From Candidatus Pelagibacter communis (GTDB taxonomy: Bacteria > Pseudomonadota > Alphaproteobacteria > Pelagibacterales > Pelagibacteraceae): a DNA stretch of 64,000 nt. Shown in pieces: positions 8,503 to 17,938 of this stretch; the first letter of the stretch is position 1; each line of letters opens with the position of its first letter. The notes under the pieces were generated by a model. The model was not told the DNA's origin. It saw only the letters and a program-made list of their open reading frames with translations, and did no database searches. The stretch covers positions 26,554 to 90,553 of the forward strand of contig NZ_CVSH01000026.1 in NCBI RefSeq assembly GCF_001179965.1. Reading direction: 5' to 3'. The translations under genes were made by a program, and so were the position numbers.

Positions 8503-9456
8503 CTAATTTACTTTATTTTTACAATTACCCGTTTTGAAATATTCCTCAATATTATCTATCGCTAAATTAGCCATTGCTGTTCTTGTTTCTTTTGTGGCAC
8601 TCCCTAAGTGGGGAAGTATAAAAGCACTTTTATGCTTGAGATAACCTGGATTTAAATTTGGTTCACCTTTATAGACATCTAAACCGACTGCATAAACTTT
8701 TCTTCTATTCAAAGCATCTATTAACGCTTCATCGTCAACAATATCTCCCCTTGCAACGTTTGTAACAACTGCACCCTTTGGCAAAAATTCCAAAGTTTCT
8801 TTATTTATAAGATTTATGGTTTCTTTTGATGCAGGGCAACAAACGGATAAAACATCAGATACGGACAATAAACTTTTTAAATTATCATGATATGTTGCTC
8901 CTTGAGCCTTGTCTTCACTTAGTTTTGACCGATTGTGATAATGAATAATCATGCCCAATGATTTTGCAACTTTAGCAATTTTTTGTCCAATTCTACCCAT
9001 GCCAAGTATTCCTAATCTTGTTCCTGTCAATTGTTTACCTATCAAATAATCCGCCGACCATTTCCAGTCTGATGCTCTTGCACCATCTATGCCTTCTGAA
9101 GCACGTCTACATGCACCCAAAATTAGTAGTATACCTATTTCAGCAGTTGCATCAGTAAGAACTTCAGGTGTATTTGTCACTGCAATATTCTTTTTTTTGG
9201 CAGCTTCTAAATCGATGTTTCCAAAACCCACAGCAAAATTAGATAAAATTTTTACTGTGTCTGGTAATTTTTTAATTGTTTCTTCATCCAATTTATCTGT
9301 TAATGCTGAAAGAATACCATCGCATCCTTGGCTTAATTCAATTAATTTGCTTTGAGAGTAAAGTTCATCATTGTTGTTAAGTCTAACATCATATAGCTCT
9401 TTTAATCTATCTTCATTTGATTGCAGTAATTTTCTTGTAACTAAAATTTTTTTCAT
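8503..9456 (-). CDS. D-2-hydroxyacid dehydrogenase (NAD(P)-dependent; glyoxylate/hydroxypyruvate reductase type)
   Basis: Reduces a 2-oxo acid such as glyoxylate or hydroxypyruvate to the D-2-hydroxy acid, or the reverse. The 317-residue protein has the family layout: a flavodoxin-like substrate domain, then the Rossmann core LGILGMGRIGQKIAKVAKSLG, the catalytic arginine in VARGDIVDDEAL, the glutamate in YKGEPNLNPG and the histidine in LPHLGSATKETR. It is 10 bases upstream of nothing else on its left but the 124-base leader of the TRAP operon, and 10 bases downstream of the FAD-linked dehydrogenase gene. GyaR/GhrB-like activity fits best; exact substrate is uncertain. Confidence 0.9.
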   Translation of the reverse strand: MKKILVTRKLLQSNEDRLKELYDVRLNNNDELYSQSKLIELSQGCDGILSALTDKLDEETIKKLPDTVKILSNFAVGFGNIDLEAAKKKNIAVTNTPEVLTDATAEIGILLILGACRRASEGIDGARASDWKWSADYLIGKQLTGTRLGILGMGRIGQKIAKVAKSLGMIIHYHNRSKLSEDKAQGATYHDNLKSLLSVSDVLSVCCPASKETINLINKETLEFLPKGAVVTNVARGDIVDDEALIDALNRRKVYAVGLDVYKGEPNLNPGYLKHKSAFILPHLGSATKETRTAMANLAIDNIEEYFKTGNCKNKVN

Positions 9457-9466
9457 ATTTTTTCTT

Positions 9467-10843
9467 TTAATTTAAGTCAAAAATTTTTCCTGGATTCATT
9501 ATATTATTAGGATCCATTGTTCTTTTAATTGATTTCATAACTGGAAGGTTATCTGGATGTTCTTTTAATAGATAGCTTTTTTTATGTAAACCTATGCCAT
9601 GCTCACCTGTAATTGTACCCTCAAGCTCAAGTGATTTATCAATTAAAATATCATTAAAATATTTTATTTTCTTGTATGCATCTTGTTCTTTTGGGTTGTA
9701 AGGCATCATAATATGAAAATTTCCATCCCCTAAATGACCAACCATTGGAGCCCTTAAACCTAGTTTTCTTACCTCTTTTTCAGCAAAATTTACACACTCT
9801 GTGATTTTTGAAATTGGGACACAAACATCTGTGGTGTACACTCTTCCATCATTTATCAAAGCTTTCACAGAGTACCAAGCATCCCATCTGGCTCTCCACA
9901 TTTTCTTTCTTTTTTCAATTGTGTCAGCCCATTTAAATTTACTTCCATTATTATTTTTTGAAATTTCCTCAACTACCCCAATTGCCTCTTTATTTGATGT
10001 TTCTGAGCCGTGAAATTCAAAAAATAAGGTTGGCAACGCGCTTACATCTTCAAGTTTAGAGTAGTTTATACTTATTTCCATTTGATCTTTATTAAGCATT
10101 TCAACTCTAGCAATAGGAATTCCATATTGTATTGTCTCCTGAGCAGTTTTAACTGCATCTTCAAGTGTTGGAAAATGACAAACTGCACTCATGATGCTTT
10201 CGGGTATAGGTGATAATCTCAATTGGACTTCGGTTATTATTCCAAGTGTACCTTCAGATCCAATAAATAAATTTGTTAAATTATATCCAGCAGAAGTTTT
10301 TTTGGCTCTTCCGCCAGTATTAATTATATCGCCATTTGGTAATACAACAGTTAATCCCGTTATTACTGATTTCATTGTTCCGTATTTAACTGCCATTGTT
10401 CCAGATGCTGATGTAGATGCCATACCTCCTAAAGATGCATTTGCTCCTGGATCAATCGGAAAAAAAACACCGTCCTCTCTTAAATATTCATTAAGCTCTT
10501 CTCTAGTGACGTTTGCTTGCACACGGCAATCAAAGTCAGATGCATTAACGCTTAAAACCTTATTCATTTTTTCTAGAGAAATTGTAATTCCATCTTTATT
10601 CCCAACCACATGTCCTTCTAATGATGTTCCTGTTCCAAAGGGAACTACAGGTGTATGATGCTTATTACACAGTTTTAAAATTTTAGAAACTTCCTCATTA
10701 TTCTCAGGAAAAACTACTGCTTGTGAAAGAACTGGATCGAAAGTATCTTCACCTCTCGCAAAGTTTAATCTGGTTGACTCTGATAAAGAAATTCTATCTT
10801 TCAAAAGCAAAGTTAAATCTTTTTTAAGTGATGTATTTTCCAT
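9467..10843 (-). CDS. FAD-binding D-2-hydroxyacid (D-lactate or glycolate type) dehydrogenase
   Basis: Membrane-associated or soluble flavoenzyme oxidising D-lactate or a similar acid to the 2-oxo acid and passing electrons to the respiratory chain. The 458-residue protein has the PCMH-type FAD domain (VVPFGTGTSLEGHVV, GGMASTSASGTMAVKYGT, LFIGSEGTLGIITEVQLRL) and the FAD-oxidase C-terminal domain with the metal/substrate motifs GHLGDGNFHIMMPY and TGEHGIGLHKK. It is full length for the Dld/GlcD group. No glcE or glcF subunit genes accompany it, so a stand-alone D-lactate dehydrogenase (cytochrome) is more likely than glycolate oxidase. It sits between the aminotransferase and hydroxyacid dehydrogenase genes, all leftward. 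Confidence 0.9.
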   Translation of the reverse strand: MENTSLKKDLTLLLKDRISLSESTRLNFARGEDTFDPVLSQAVVFPENNEEVSKILKLCNKHHTPVVPFGTGTSLEGHVVGNKDGITISLEKMNKVLSVNASDFDCRVQANVTREELNEYLREDGVFFPIDPGANASLGGMASTSASGTMAVKYGTMKSVITGLTVVLPNGDIINTGGRAKKTSAGYNLTNLFIGSEGTLGIITEVQLRLSPIPESIMSAVCHFPTLEDAVKTAQETIQYGIPIARVEMLNKDQMEISINYSKLEDVSALPTLFFEFHGSETSNKEAIGVVEEISKNNNGSKFKWADTIEKRKKMWRARWDAWYSVKALINDGRVYTTDVCVPISKITECVNFAEKEVRKLGLRAPMVGHLGDGNFHIMMPYNPKEQDAYKKIKYFNDILIDKSLELEGTITGEHGIGLHKKSYLLKEHPDNLPVMKSIKRTMDPNNIMNPGKIFDLN

Positions 10844-10884
10844 TTACTAAAGGTAGTATACCAAGCAATTGGTTAAATTAAAAC

Positions 10885-12048
10885 TTAGCCAAGCATTTTT
10901 TTAATGTTATCTAGAGCTTGCGAAATATTATCTCTAGATGCTGCAAAACTAAATCTTACGTAATCATTGCAACTTTTACCAAAAGCAGTCCCTGGAACAA
11001 TTGCAACACCTGCTTCGTGCATGGCTTTCTTACAAAATTCTGCTCCATTCATTCCAGTTCCAATCACTTTTGGAAATGCATAAAAGGCGCCACCTGGCAA
11101 ACTACACTCAACACCAGGCAAACTATTTAGTCCTTCATGAATTAGTTTTCTTCTTGCTGTAAATTTTTCCATCATTTCATGGATTGAGTCATCAGGGCCA
11201 TCTAGAGCGGCTATGCCAGCAAATTGAGCTGCTGCATTTACACATGAAACACTATTAATTAATAATTTGTTTACATGTTCAACTAAATGTTCTGGCCAAA
11301 AACTCCAACCCAATCTCCATCCTGTCATTGAATAAGCTTTACTCCAGCCCTCAAGAACTATTAATCTATCTCTTAACTCTGGGTAATTAAAAAAGGATGG
11401 CATTTCTTTGCCATCAAAAATTTGCCTACTATAAATCTCATCACTTAGTATTGTTACATGAGGATATTTTTTCAAACCCTCTGCGATTTTATCTATCTCT
11501 GATCTCTCAACAAAGCTTCCAGTTGGATTATTTGGGTTTATTAAAATTAATAATCTTGTTTTGTCTGTTATTAAAGAAAGAATTTTATCTGCGCTAAATT
11601 TTAAATCTTTATCTTCAGTCAAATCGTATGGTACTGAGGTTGATCCTGTATAGTTTATCATTGACTCATATATAGGAAATGCTGGAGTAGGATGAATTAT
11701 TTCTGCACCTGGCTCACCAAAGCATTGAATTGCATAGCTCATGGTAGGTTTTCCACCTGGCATTATTAAAACTCTCTCGAAACTTATGTCGACGTTGTAT
11801 CTCTTTTTAACCCATCTTGCTACTGCTTGCCTACACTCTGGTATACCGTTTGACATCACGTAACCATGATGACCATCGTCTAAAGCTTTTTTAGCTGCAT
11901 CAACCACATGTTTTGGTGTTTTGAAATCTGGCTGACCTAAACCTAAGTGAATCATTGGTTTTCCTTGAGCCTCTAGTTTTTTAGCTTCTGCAAGAACACT
12001 AAATGCAGTTTCTGTTCCGAGTCTATCTAAGCTTTTTGCAAGTTTCAT
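10885..12048 (-). CDS. Class I/II pyridoxal-phosphate aminotransferase
   Basis: Transfers an amino group between an amino acid and a 2-oxo acid. The 387-residue protein has the fold-type I landmarks: HLGLGQPDFKTPKHV, LILINPNNPTGSFV, LSDEIYSRQIF, the PLP-binding lysine in GWSKAYSMTGWRLGW, and a late arginine in DYVRFSFAAS. It is closest in style to the aspartate/alanine aminotransferase AT-I subfamily. Lying between lldD and the FAD-dependent hydroxyacid dehydrogenase, it could consume or supply the 2-oxo acids these enzymes make (pyruvate/alanine or glyoxylate/glycine). The amino-acid partner cannot be fixed from sequence alone. Confidence 0.9.
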   Translation of the reverse strand: MKLAKSLDRLGTETAFSVLAEAKKLEAQGKPMIHLGLGQPDFKTPKHVVDAAKKALDDGHHGYVMSNGIPECRQAVARWVKKRYNVDISFERVLIMPGGKPTMSYAIQCFGEPGAEIIHPTPAFPIYESMINYTGSTSVPYDLTEDKDLKFSADKILSLITDKTRLLILINPNNPTGSFVERSEIDKIAEGLKKYPHVTILSDEIYSRQIFDGKEMPSFFNYPELRDRLIVLEGWSKAYSMTGWRLGWSFWPEHLVEHVNKLLINSVSCVNAAAQFAGIAALDGPDDSIHEMMEKFTARRKLIHEGLNSLPGVECSLPGGAFYAFPKVIGTGMNGAEFCKKAMHEAGVAIVPGTAFGKSCNDYVRFSFAASRDNISQALDNIKKMLG

Positions 12049-12062
12049 TTTATCTCCAATTT

Positions 12063-13215
12063 TTATTTTCTATAAATTATCTTCGAGCTATTTAATTCTC
12101 CTAAATTTTTACAGCCCATTAGCACCATGTTTCTATGTATCTCATCATGCATGTTTTGTAATAAATGTTCAACGCCTTGTTGACCGCCTGCGGCCAAAGA
12201 GAACAGAAACATTTTTCCGAAACTACACGCTTTTGCGCCCGCTGCCAAGGCTTTTAATACATGCGTTCCTCTCCTAATTCCACCGTCTAGAATTATTTCA
12301 AGTTTATCTCCCACAGCATCTGAAATTGCTTTTATCTGATCAAAAGGTGATCTCGAACCATCTAATTGCCTGCCGCCATGATTTGATACCATTATAGCGG
12401 TACATCCAATATCAATTGCTCTTTTAGCATCATCTACTGACATAACACCTTTTAACGCAAAAGGTTTTCCCCATTTTTTTACACAATATTCTGCATCCTT
12501 CCAATTCATGGCTGGATCATATTGTTCGTTAATATATTCGATTACAGACTTTGAAATGTTAGTACCTTTATCTGTTTTTTTTGAAACGTTTGCTAATTCA
12601 AATTTTTTTCCAGTTAAATAATTAAAAACCCAAGCTGGACGCATAGCAAAACTTAATAGACTATTCATTGTAAGTCTGGGTGGAGTTGTAAATCCGGTTC
12701 TATGGTCCTTTTCCCTATTACCTGCAACAAGAGTATCAACGGTCAAACACATTCCATCAAAATTTGACCTTTTGCATCTATCAATTAAATCATCTGTAAT
12801 AGATTTATCCTTGTGAACATACAATTGAAAAAGTTTTGGCCCACTTGAAATATTTGATATTTCCTCAATCGTATTATTTGCCATTGATGACATGCTATAA
12901 AAAGTTCCAAAATTTGCTGCAGCTTTAGCAGAAGCTTTATCACCTTCGGGATGATACAATCTCTGCATAGCACTTGGTGATAAAAAGATTGGCATATCAA
13001 TTTTCCTTCCAAATATGCTGGTTGATAGATCAGGCTTTCCAACACTTGCAAGAATATTTGGCACAAGATCACAATCATCGAAAGATAAAGTATTTCTTTT
13101 TAGTGTTTTTTCATCATCTGATCCGCCGTCAATATAATGGAAAATTGGTGATGGAAGTTTTTTTTTTTGCTAATTTTCTAAAATCATTAAAATTGTAACA
13201 ATCAGTAATTTTCAT
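12063..13215 (-). CDS. lldD: FMN-dependent L-lactate dehydrogenase / alpha-hydroxy acid oxidase LldD (frameshifted near the start)
   Basis: Oxidises L-lactate or a related L-2-hydroxy acid with FMN. The main frame (to 12063) shows FMN-family motifs: LSPSAMQRLYHPEGD, FQLYVHKDK, FALKGVMSVDDAKRA, and the catalytic ISNHGGRQLDG-type motif as VSNHGGRQLDGSRS, then ILDGGIRRGTHVLKALA. The true N-terminus lies upstream: the ATG at 13215 gives MKITDCYNFNDFRKLAKKK, and after a run of eleven T (plus strand 13158-13168) the frame shifts. With ten, it reads LPSPIFHYIDGGSDDEKT, the conserved FMN-enzyme N-terminus. The repaired protein has 383 residues, normal for LldD. It is the first gene of the leftward hydroxyacid cluster. 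Confidence 0.88.
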
Positions 13216-13227
13216 TATTTAAAACTA

Positions 13228-13746
13228 TTAAAACTTCTTTAAGAAATTAAACATATAGCTATTGGCACCAGGATTCTTATCTCCAAAATTTGCATTTGAT
13301 ATATGATTATATGATAGACCAAATTCAGAGTCTTTAGCTAGATCAAGTGAGAGCTGCAGCTCGCTTTTAAATTCAATCATGTGACCCAAATCTTTTCCAT
13401 CGCCTTTGCCGTAAAGACCTGGAGTAAAGCTTGGTGTAAAGTTAAGTTTTCCTAAATTATAATCAGCTTGAACACCTGTATATAAATATGTAGCATTATC
13501 ACCAGTCATCATAAAGCCTGTTATTGGGGACAAAGTTCCTATAAAACTATCTCTGTATAAATCTTCATTTTGATGTTGAATTCCAAAAGCAACAGATTTT
13601 CTATAGTTGTCACTAAAATCAAACATGCCAGTGTAAAAATTATATTTATGGGGATCTATTTTCTTTTTTATTGCTTCATCACTTTTAGAAGTCGAAAAGG
13701 AAAGAGCAAATATAGTTAATACAATTAAAAAATTTTTTAAATTCAT
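13228..13746 (-). CDS. Acyloxyacyl hydrolase, PagL-like lipid A 3-O-deacylase family
   Basis: Predicted outer-membrane beta-barrel protein of 172 residues with an N-terminal signal peptide (NFLIVLTIFALSFSTSKS). Alternating hydrophobic strands follow, and near the C-terminus YNHISNANFGDKNPGANSYMF contains the H-x-S-N-A motif of the PagL deacylase family, in which the histidine and serine are catalytic. PagL removes a 3-O-linked acyl chain from lipid A. The family match is good; whether it acts on lipid A in this organism is unknown. It follows ccmH by 31 bases in the same direction and precedes lldD by only 12, so it may be cotranscribed with either. Confidence 0.75.
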   Translation of the reverse strand: MNLKNFLIVLTIFALSFSTSKSDEAIKKKIDPHKYNFYTGMFDFSDNYRKSVAFGIQHQNEDLYRDSFIGTLSPITGFMMTGDNATYLYTGVQADYNLGKLNFTPSFTPGLYGKGDGKDLGHMIEFKSELQLSLDLAKDSEFGLSYNHISNANFGDKNPGANSYMFNFLKKF

Positions 13747-13777
13747 ATTAAATTTATAATATATTTATATCGTATTG

Positions 13778-14149
13778 TTACTTCTTGAAAACACCTAATT
13801 TTCTTATAATTATGGCACCTCCTACAACAAAAAGTATAATAGGTAAGCCCCATAATAAATAAGTTCCTTTGTTTATTTCTGGATTATACAAAACCCATTC
13901 TCCATAATTTTTCTTCATAAATTGGTAAATATCTTTTTCGGACATTCCATTTGATAAGTTTTTTCTTACTACTATTTTCATACTCTCAGCAAAATCGGAC
14001 TGAGAGTCATAGATAGATTGACCTTGACATATTAGACAACGAAGATTTTTAAAAATTTTATTCTCTAATTCAGTAGGTTTATCTACCGCTAGTAAATAAT
14101 TATTACTTAAAATGATAAAGAAAGTTATAAAAAAAATTAGTTTTTTCAT
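13778..14149 (-). CDS. ccmH: Cytochrome c maturation protein CcmH (CcmL-type thioredoxin-like)
   Basis: Reduces the apocytochrome c disulfide before heme attachment, in the periplasm. The 123-residue protein has a signal peptide, the redox motif LRCLICQGQSIYDSQSDFA, the family tail MKKNYGEWVLYNPEINKGTYLLWGLP and a C-terminal membrane anchor. This is the short N-terminal-domain form of CcmH (CcmL/NrfF type), without the TPR domain. It overlaps the ccmG gene by four bases and is the last ccm gene in this run. Confidence 0.94.
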   Translation of the reverse strand: MKKLIFFITFFIILSNNYLLAVDKPTELENKIFKNLRCLICQGQSIYDSQSDFAESMKIVVRKNLSNGMSEKDIYQFMKKNYGEWVLYNPEINKGTYLLWGLPIILFVVGGAIIIRKLGVFKK

Positions 14150-14664
14150 TTTATTAATTCTAATATTTCATTAAATTTTTCATTATCTATGGGTCCAATA
14201 ATTTTTTTAATTATTTTCTTTTCTTTATTTACAATAAAAGTTTCGGGAACACCGTATGCACCTAACTCAATTGATGTAATACCATTTTTATCTGATAAAA
14301 TTTTTGAGTAAGGATTACCAAGCTCATTTAAAAAAGATTGAGCATTACTAATATTATCTTTGTAGTTAATGCCTAACAAATTCAAATTTTTATTATTAAG
14401 TGCCATTAGAAATGAATGCTCAGCTCTACATGGAACACACCAAGATGCCCATATATTAATAATATAATAACTATTTTTTTTTAAAAGATTATCAGAGATA
14501 ACCTTTTCTCCTGAAAAAAAATCATTGCCTACAAAATTCGGTAGCTCAATTTGTTTATCAAGTTTTGGTGTATATATATTAGGTTTCTGCAAACCTACAT
14601 AAAATACTGCAAAACAAAAGGAAAATAAAACAAAACTGATAGTAACAAATATTTTATTTTTCAT
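14146..14664 (-). CDS. ccmG: Thiol:disulfide interchange protein CcmG/DsbE
   Basis: Membrane-anchored periplasmic thioredoxin that supplies reductant to CcmH and apocytochrome c. The 172-residue protein has one N-terminal membrane helix, the active site WASWCVPCRAEH and the cis-proline loop YGVPETFIVNKEKKI; the GVPETF sequence is characteristic of DsbE/CcmG. It overlaps ccmF by 11 bases and ccmH by four, so the three are translationally linked. Confidence 0.95.
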   Translation of the reverse strand: MKNKIFVTISFVLFSFCFAVFYVGLQKPNIYTPKLDKQIELPNFVGNDFFSGEKVISDNLLKKNSYYIINIWASWCVPCRAEHSFLMALNNKNLNLLGINYKDNISNAQSFLNELGNPYSKILSDKNGITSIELGAYGVPETFIVNKEKKIIKKIIGPIDNEKFNEILELIK

Positions 14665-16533
14665 TCCTTAAAAAATTAATACACCCGCCAATCATTATAA
14701 GAATTGTAGAAATCCATATCCAAACCATTAATGGTTTTTCTTGGTAGCGGACATTGAAATATGTTTTATCTTTAACAGGATTTATAACTAAAAATCTATC
14801 TTTAAAAATACTTGTTTTAATAAAAGCTTCACTAGTGATGACCTCTGGTTGATTATATATCCTTACTTCAGGCATAAACTTAGTATCAATTTTTTTTTTA
14901 TGTCTAATAATAAAAACTCCAACAATTTTTTCAAAATTTGGACCTGAGCTTGTCTCTATTTTTTTAAAAATAATTTGATTATTTTCAAAACTTAATCCCT
15001 CACCAACCTTCAGATTTGCTATGATTTCTTTTGAAAAAATTGCATTTAAAATAATACTTAATATAAGAAGACTAAATCCAAAGTGTGAGACAGTTTGTGA
15101 AAAATTTTTATAACCTTTTTTTAAAAAATCTTTTACAGTCGTAAAAAATAAGTAAAAATTAGCTGCAAGTAATAATAAAGTAAGAAGCTTTACTTTGCCT
15201 ATTATTTTCAAAATAAAGAAACTTAAAAATAAGTTTATAATAAAAAATGTAAGCAAAATTATTTTTTTTCAATTTTTTTACTACTTAACCATCCTAAATT
15301 GGGGCCAAGTGACATAAAAATTAAAAAGGGAATTAAAAAGGGAATAATAAGCTTATTAAAAAATGGCGGTCCTACTGAAATTCTTTGGTTTGATATTACT
15401 TCTAGAAAAATTGGATAAATTGTACCTATTAAAATTACTGACAAAAAATACATCAAAAACCAATTATTTATTAAAATATGACTTTCTTTTGTGATTAACC
15501 CAAAACTTTTATTGGAGAAATTTAATTTATCCTCATAAAAAAAATAAAGTACTAAAGATAAGAATATTATAAAAAATAAAAAAATTAAAATATATAAACC
15601 TCTTTCGGGATCATTTGCAAAAGTGTGAACTGAATTTAGAATTCCAGATCTTACCAAAAAAGTTCCACAAACGCTCAAAGTAAAAGTAGATATACATAAA
15701 ATTATTGACCAGGATCCTAAAGATGATCTTTTCTCTAAAACTAATATACAATGCAGAAGAGCAGTTAAACTTATCCATGGCATTAAAGATATATTTTCGA
15801 CCGGGTCCCAAAACCAAAAGCCACCCCAACCCAGTTCATAGTAAGCCCAAATGGAACCTAATAAAATACCTCCAGTTAGAAAGATCCATGAGCAAAGTAT
15901 CCACTTTTTAATGTGAGATGCCCAATTGCTGTTAACATTGCCCATTACTAAAGAGGATAGACCTGAAGAAAAAATAATGGATGTAGAAACGTAACCCAAA
16001 TAAAGAATTGGTGGATGAATGGCTAATAATGGATCCTGTAGAATAGGATTTAGTCCTAGTCCCTCTTTTGGAGAAGGAAATATTTCATTAAATGGATTTG
16101 ATGTAAAAATTAAAAAAGCTATAAAACCAAAGATTATGATTTGTTGAAATATAACAGTTAGTAGCCTTTCCTTAGTTGATCTACTATATGATCTAGAGAA
16201 ATATAAAAAGTTAATAAAGGTTAATATTAATAACCAAAGCAATAAACTTCCCTCATGGTTTCCCCATAGACCACTTACTTTATAAAAAAATGGTTTTGTT
16301 GTATGCGAATTATAATAGACAGTAATATTACTAAATTCTGAATTTATAAAAAGAATAAGTAAACAAATAAAACTTACAAGAATAAAAAAAAATTGAAAAA
16401 AAATTAATTTTTTTAGATCTATTTTTATTAACTCATTAAGATTTTTTAATCTAAAAATTGTTCTAAAAAAAATTGCAAAAGATAGGAAAAGCGAGATAAT
16501 TACAGAATAATTTCCAATAAAATTAAAAATCAA
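14654..16533 (-). CDS. ccmF: Cytochrome c heme lyase CcmF (frameshifted in a poly-T run)
   Basis: Integral membrane component that transfers heme from holo-CcmE to apocytochrome c. The first 424 residues contain many helices and the WWD signature ELGWGGFWFWDPVEN. As written the frame stops at 15259, and a second 200-codon frame runs to 14654 from a TTG. The break lies at eight T (plus strand 15262-15269). Nine (or six) would fuse the halves as SSKKIEKKIILLTFFI, giving about 626 residues, the normal CcmF length; the second part holds the HFGFSLLILSIILN helix and periplasmic region typical of the CcmF C-terminus. This is the only break in the window needing an added base. It lies between ccmE and ccmG. 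Confidence 0.88.
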
Positions 16534-16534
16534 T

Positions 16535-16954
16535 TTATTTATCCCCCTTTTTGTTGCTTAATTCTGGAGGCATATAGTTTTCATCATGCTTAGCTAAAAT
16601 TTTTACTGCTTTAAAATAATTTTTATCTCTCAAAAATCCTTCCGCAACTACTCCTTTATTTTCTTGAAACAAATTTGGTACAAGACCTGAGTAAGTTACA
16701 TTAATCTCATTTTTAAAATCGGTAATTACAAATATGATCTTATCATTATTTACGTTAATAGAATTCTTTTTAACCATGCCACCAATCCTGATTTTATCTT
16801 TTTTTAATTCACTAAGAGCTTTTATCTCTGTGGGCGACAAAAAATAAACAACATTTTCTTTTAATGATACCAAAACTAAATAAATTGTTAATCCAAGAGA
16901 TAAAATTAGAACTATTAAGAATGTAAGTCTTAACTTAACTTTTTTACCATACAT
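16535..16954 (-). CDS. ccmE: Heme chaperone CcmE
   Basis: Periplasmic chaperone that binds heme covalently through a histidine and passes it to CcmF. The 139-residue protein has an N-terminal anchor ([20 protein letters not shown]), the OB-fold segments [13 protein letters not shown] [14 protein letters not shown] and [11 protein letters not shown], and the heme-binding motif [15 protein letters not shown] with its histidine and downstream tyrosine. It overlaps nothing but abuts ccmF with one base between them. Confidence 0.96.
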   Translation of the reverse strand: MYGKKVKLRLTFLIVLILSLGLTIYLVLVSLKENVVYFLSPTEIKALSELKKDKIRIGGMVKKNSINVNNDKIIFVITDFKNEINVTYSGLVPNLFQENKGVVAEGFLRDKNYFKAVKILAKHDENYMPPELSNKKGDK

Positions 16955-16963
16955 TTGTTAAAG

Positions 16964-17194
16964 TTAAATTTTTGAAAAAATACTTGCTGATAATATTTCT
17001 TTGTTAATTTTTTGTTTATTAGCTACAGAAACTTTATCCAGTTTAAGTTTACCAAATTTTTCAGCAAATTTTTGTTTCTCTTTTTTTAGCTGATATCTAA
17101 CAATCAAGTATAGTCCTAAAAAACTTACCATTGTAAAAACGAATGCAGAAAAAACATAAACACCATATCCATTCATGCTTAAAAAATTTATCAT
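16964..17194 (-). CDS. ccmD: Heme exporter accessory protein CcmD
   Basis: Small membrane protein that helps release holo-CcmE from the CcmABC complex. The 76-residue product begins MINFLSMNGYGVYVFSAF, with the conserved aromatic MxGYGxYVxxAF motif of CcmD, one transmembrane helix, then a basic cytoplasmic segment (YQLKKEKQKFAEKF). Its start overlaps the ccmC stop by four bases. It is longer than most CcmD proteins because of a polar C-terminal tail. Confidence 0.88.
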   Translation of the reverse strand: MINFLSMNGYGVYVFSAFVFTMVSFLGLYLIVRYQLKKEKQKFAEKFGKLKLDKVSVANKQKINKEILSASIFSKI

Positions 17195-17895
17195 AGTCTA
17201 TCTAAACCTTTATTTTTTATCTTTATCAGTTCTGTATTATATTTCATTAAAAAAATCAGCAAAGAAAACAGGGCAAATGCCGCAGTCATTATTATCAAAG
17301 GCACCAACATCGACTCATGAATTTTTGAATCAGATAATATTTTTATGGAGGAAGGTTGGTGAAGTGTACTCCACCAATCAACAGAGAATTTTATAATTGG
17401 TATGTTAAAAGCTCCAATAATAGTTATTAAAGACGTAATTTTTACAACACTATCTTTATTCTCAAAAATTCTCCAAGCTAATAGGTACATCAAATAAAAT
17501 AGGCACAAAATTAGCATAGTTGTAATTCTAGCATCCCAAGCCCACCAAGTTCCCCACGTAGGTTTGCCCCAAATCGATCCTGTTACTAAAGCAATTAAAG
17601 TAAAAATAAATCCCGATGGCGCCAGACTTTTAGTAATTATTACTAAATTTTTATTTTTAAAAATAAAAACTAAAATAGATAAAAAAGCCATGGAAGAAAA
17701 AATTCCTAAAGATATCCACGCAGATGGAACGTGTACATACATTATTCTAACCGAGTGTCCTTGCAAATAATCCTCAGGAGAAATAATTAAAGCTTCAATT
17801 AATCCTAACGATAAAACTGCTAAGAAAAATACTAAAATTAAATTATGGTACTTGTTAATAAATGAAAAAATTTTGCTTTGATTAAAAAAATTCAT
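17191..17895 (-). CDS. ccmC: Heme exporter / CcmE heme-loading protein CcmC
   Basis: Six-helix membrane protein that presents heme to CcmE. The 234-residue protein contains the WWD motif WGTWWAWDARITTML and flanking histidine-bearing loops (MYVHVPSAWISL, DWWSTLHQPSSI), all diagnostic of CcmC. It is the first gene of the ccmCDEFGH run; ccmA and ccmB are not in this window. A TATAAT-like element lies only a few bases before the ATG. Further upstream is a hairpin region (next entry). Confidence 0.96.
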   Translation of the reverse strand: MNFFNQSKIFSFINKYHNLILVFFLAVLSLGLIEALIISPEDYLQGHSVRIMYVHVPSAWISLGIFSSMAFLSILVFIFKNKNLVIITKSLAPSGFIFTLIALVTGSIWGKPTWGTWWAWDARITTMLILCLFYLMYLLAWRIFENKDSVVKITSLITIIGAFNIPIIKFSVDWWSTLHQPSSIKILSDSKIHESMLVPLIIMTAAFALFSLLIFLMKYNTELIKIKNKGLDRL

Positions 17896-17938
17896 CCTAA
17901 ATTATATACAAATTATTAAGAGATTGAATGAGCTAAAA

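Noticed and set aside
10191..10658. A 155-codon rightward frame opposite the FAD dehydrogenase
   Set aside because: It is antisense to well-conserved FAD-domain sequence and its product resembles no known protein.
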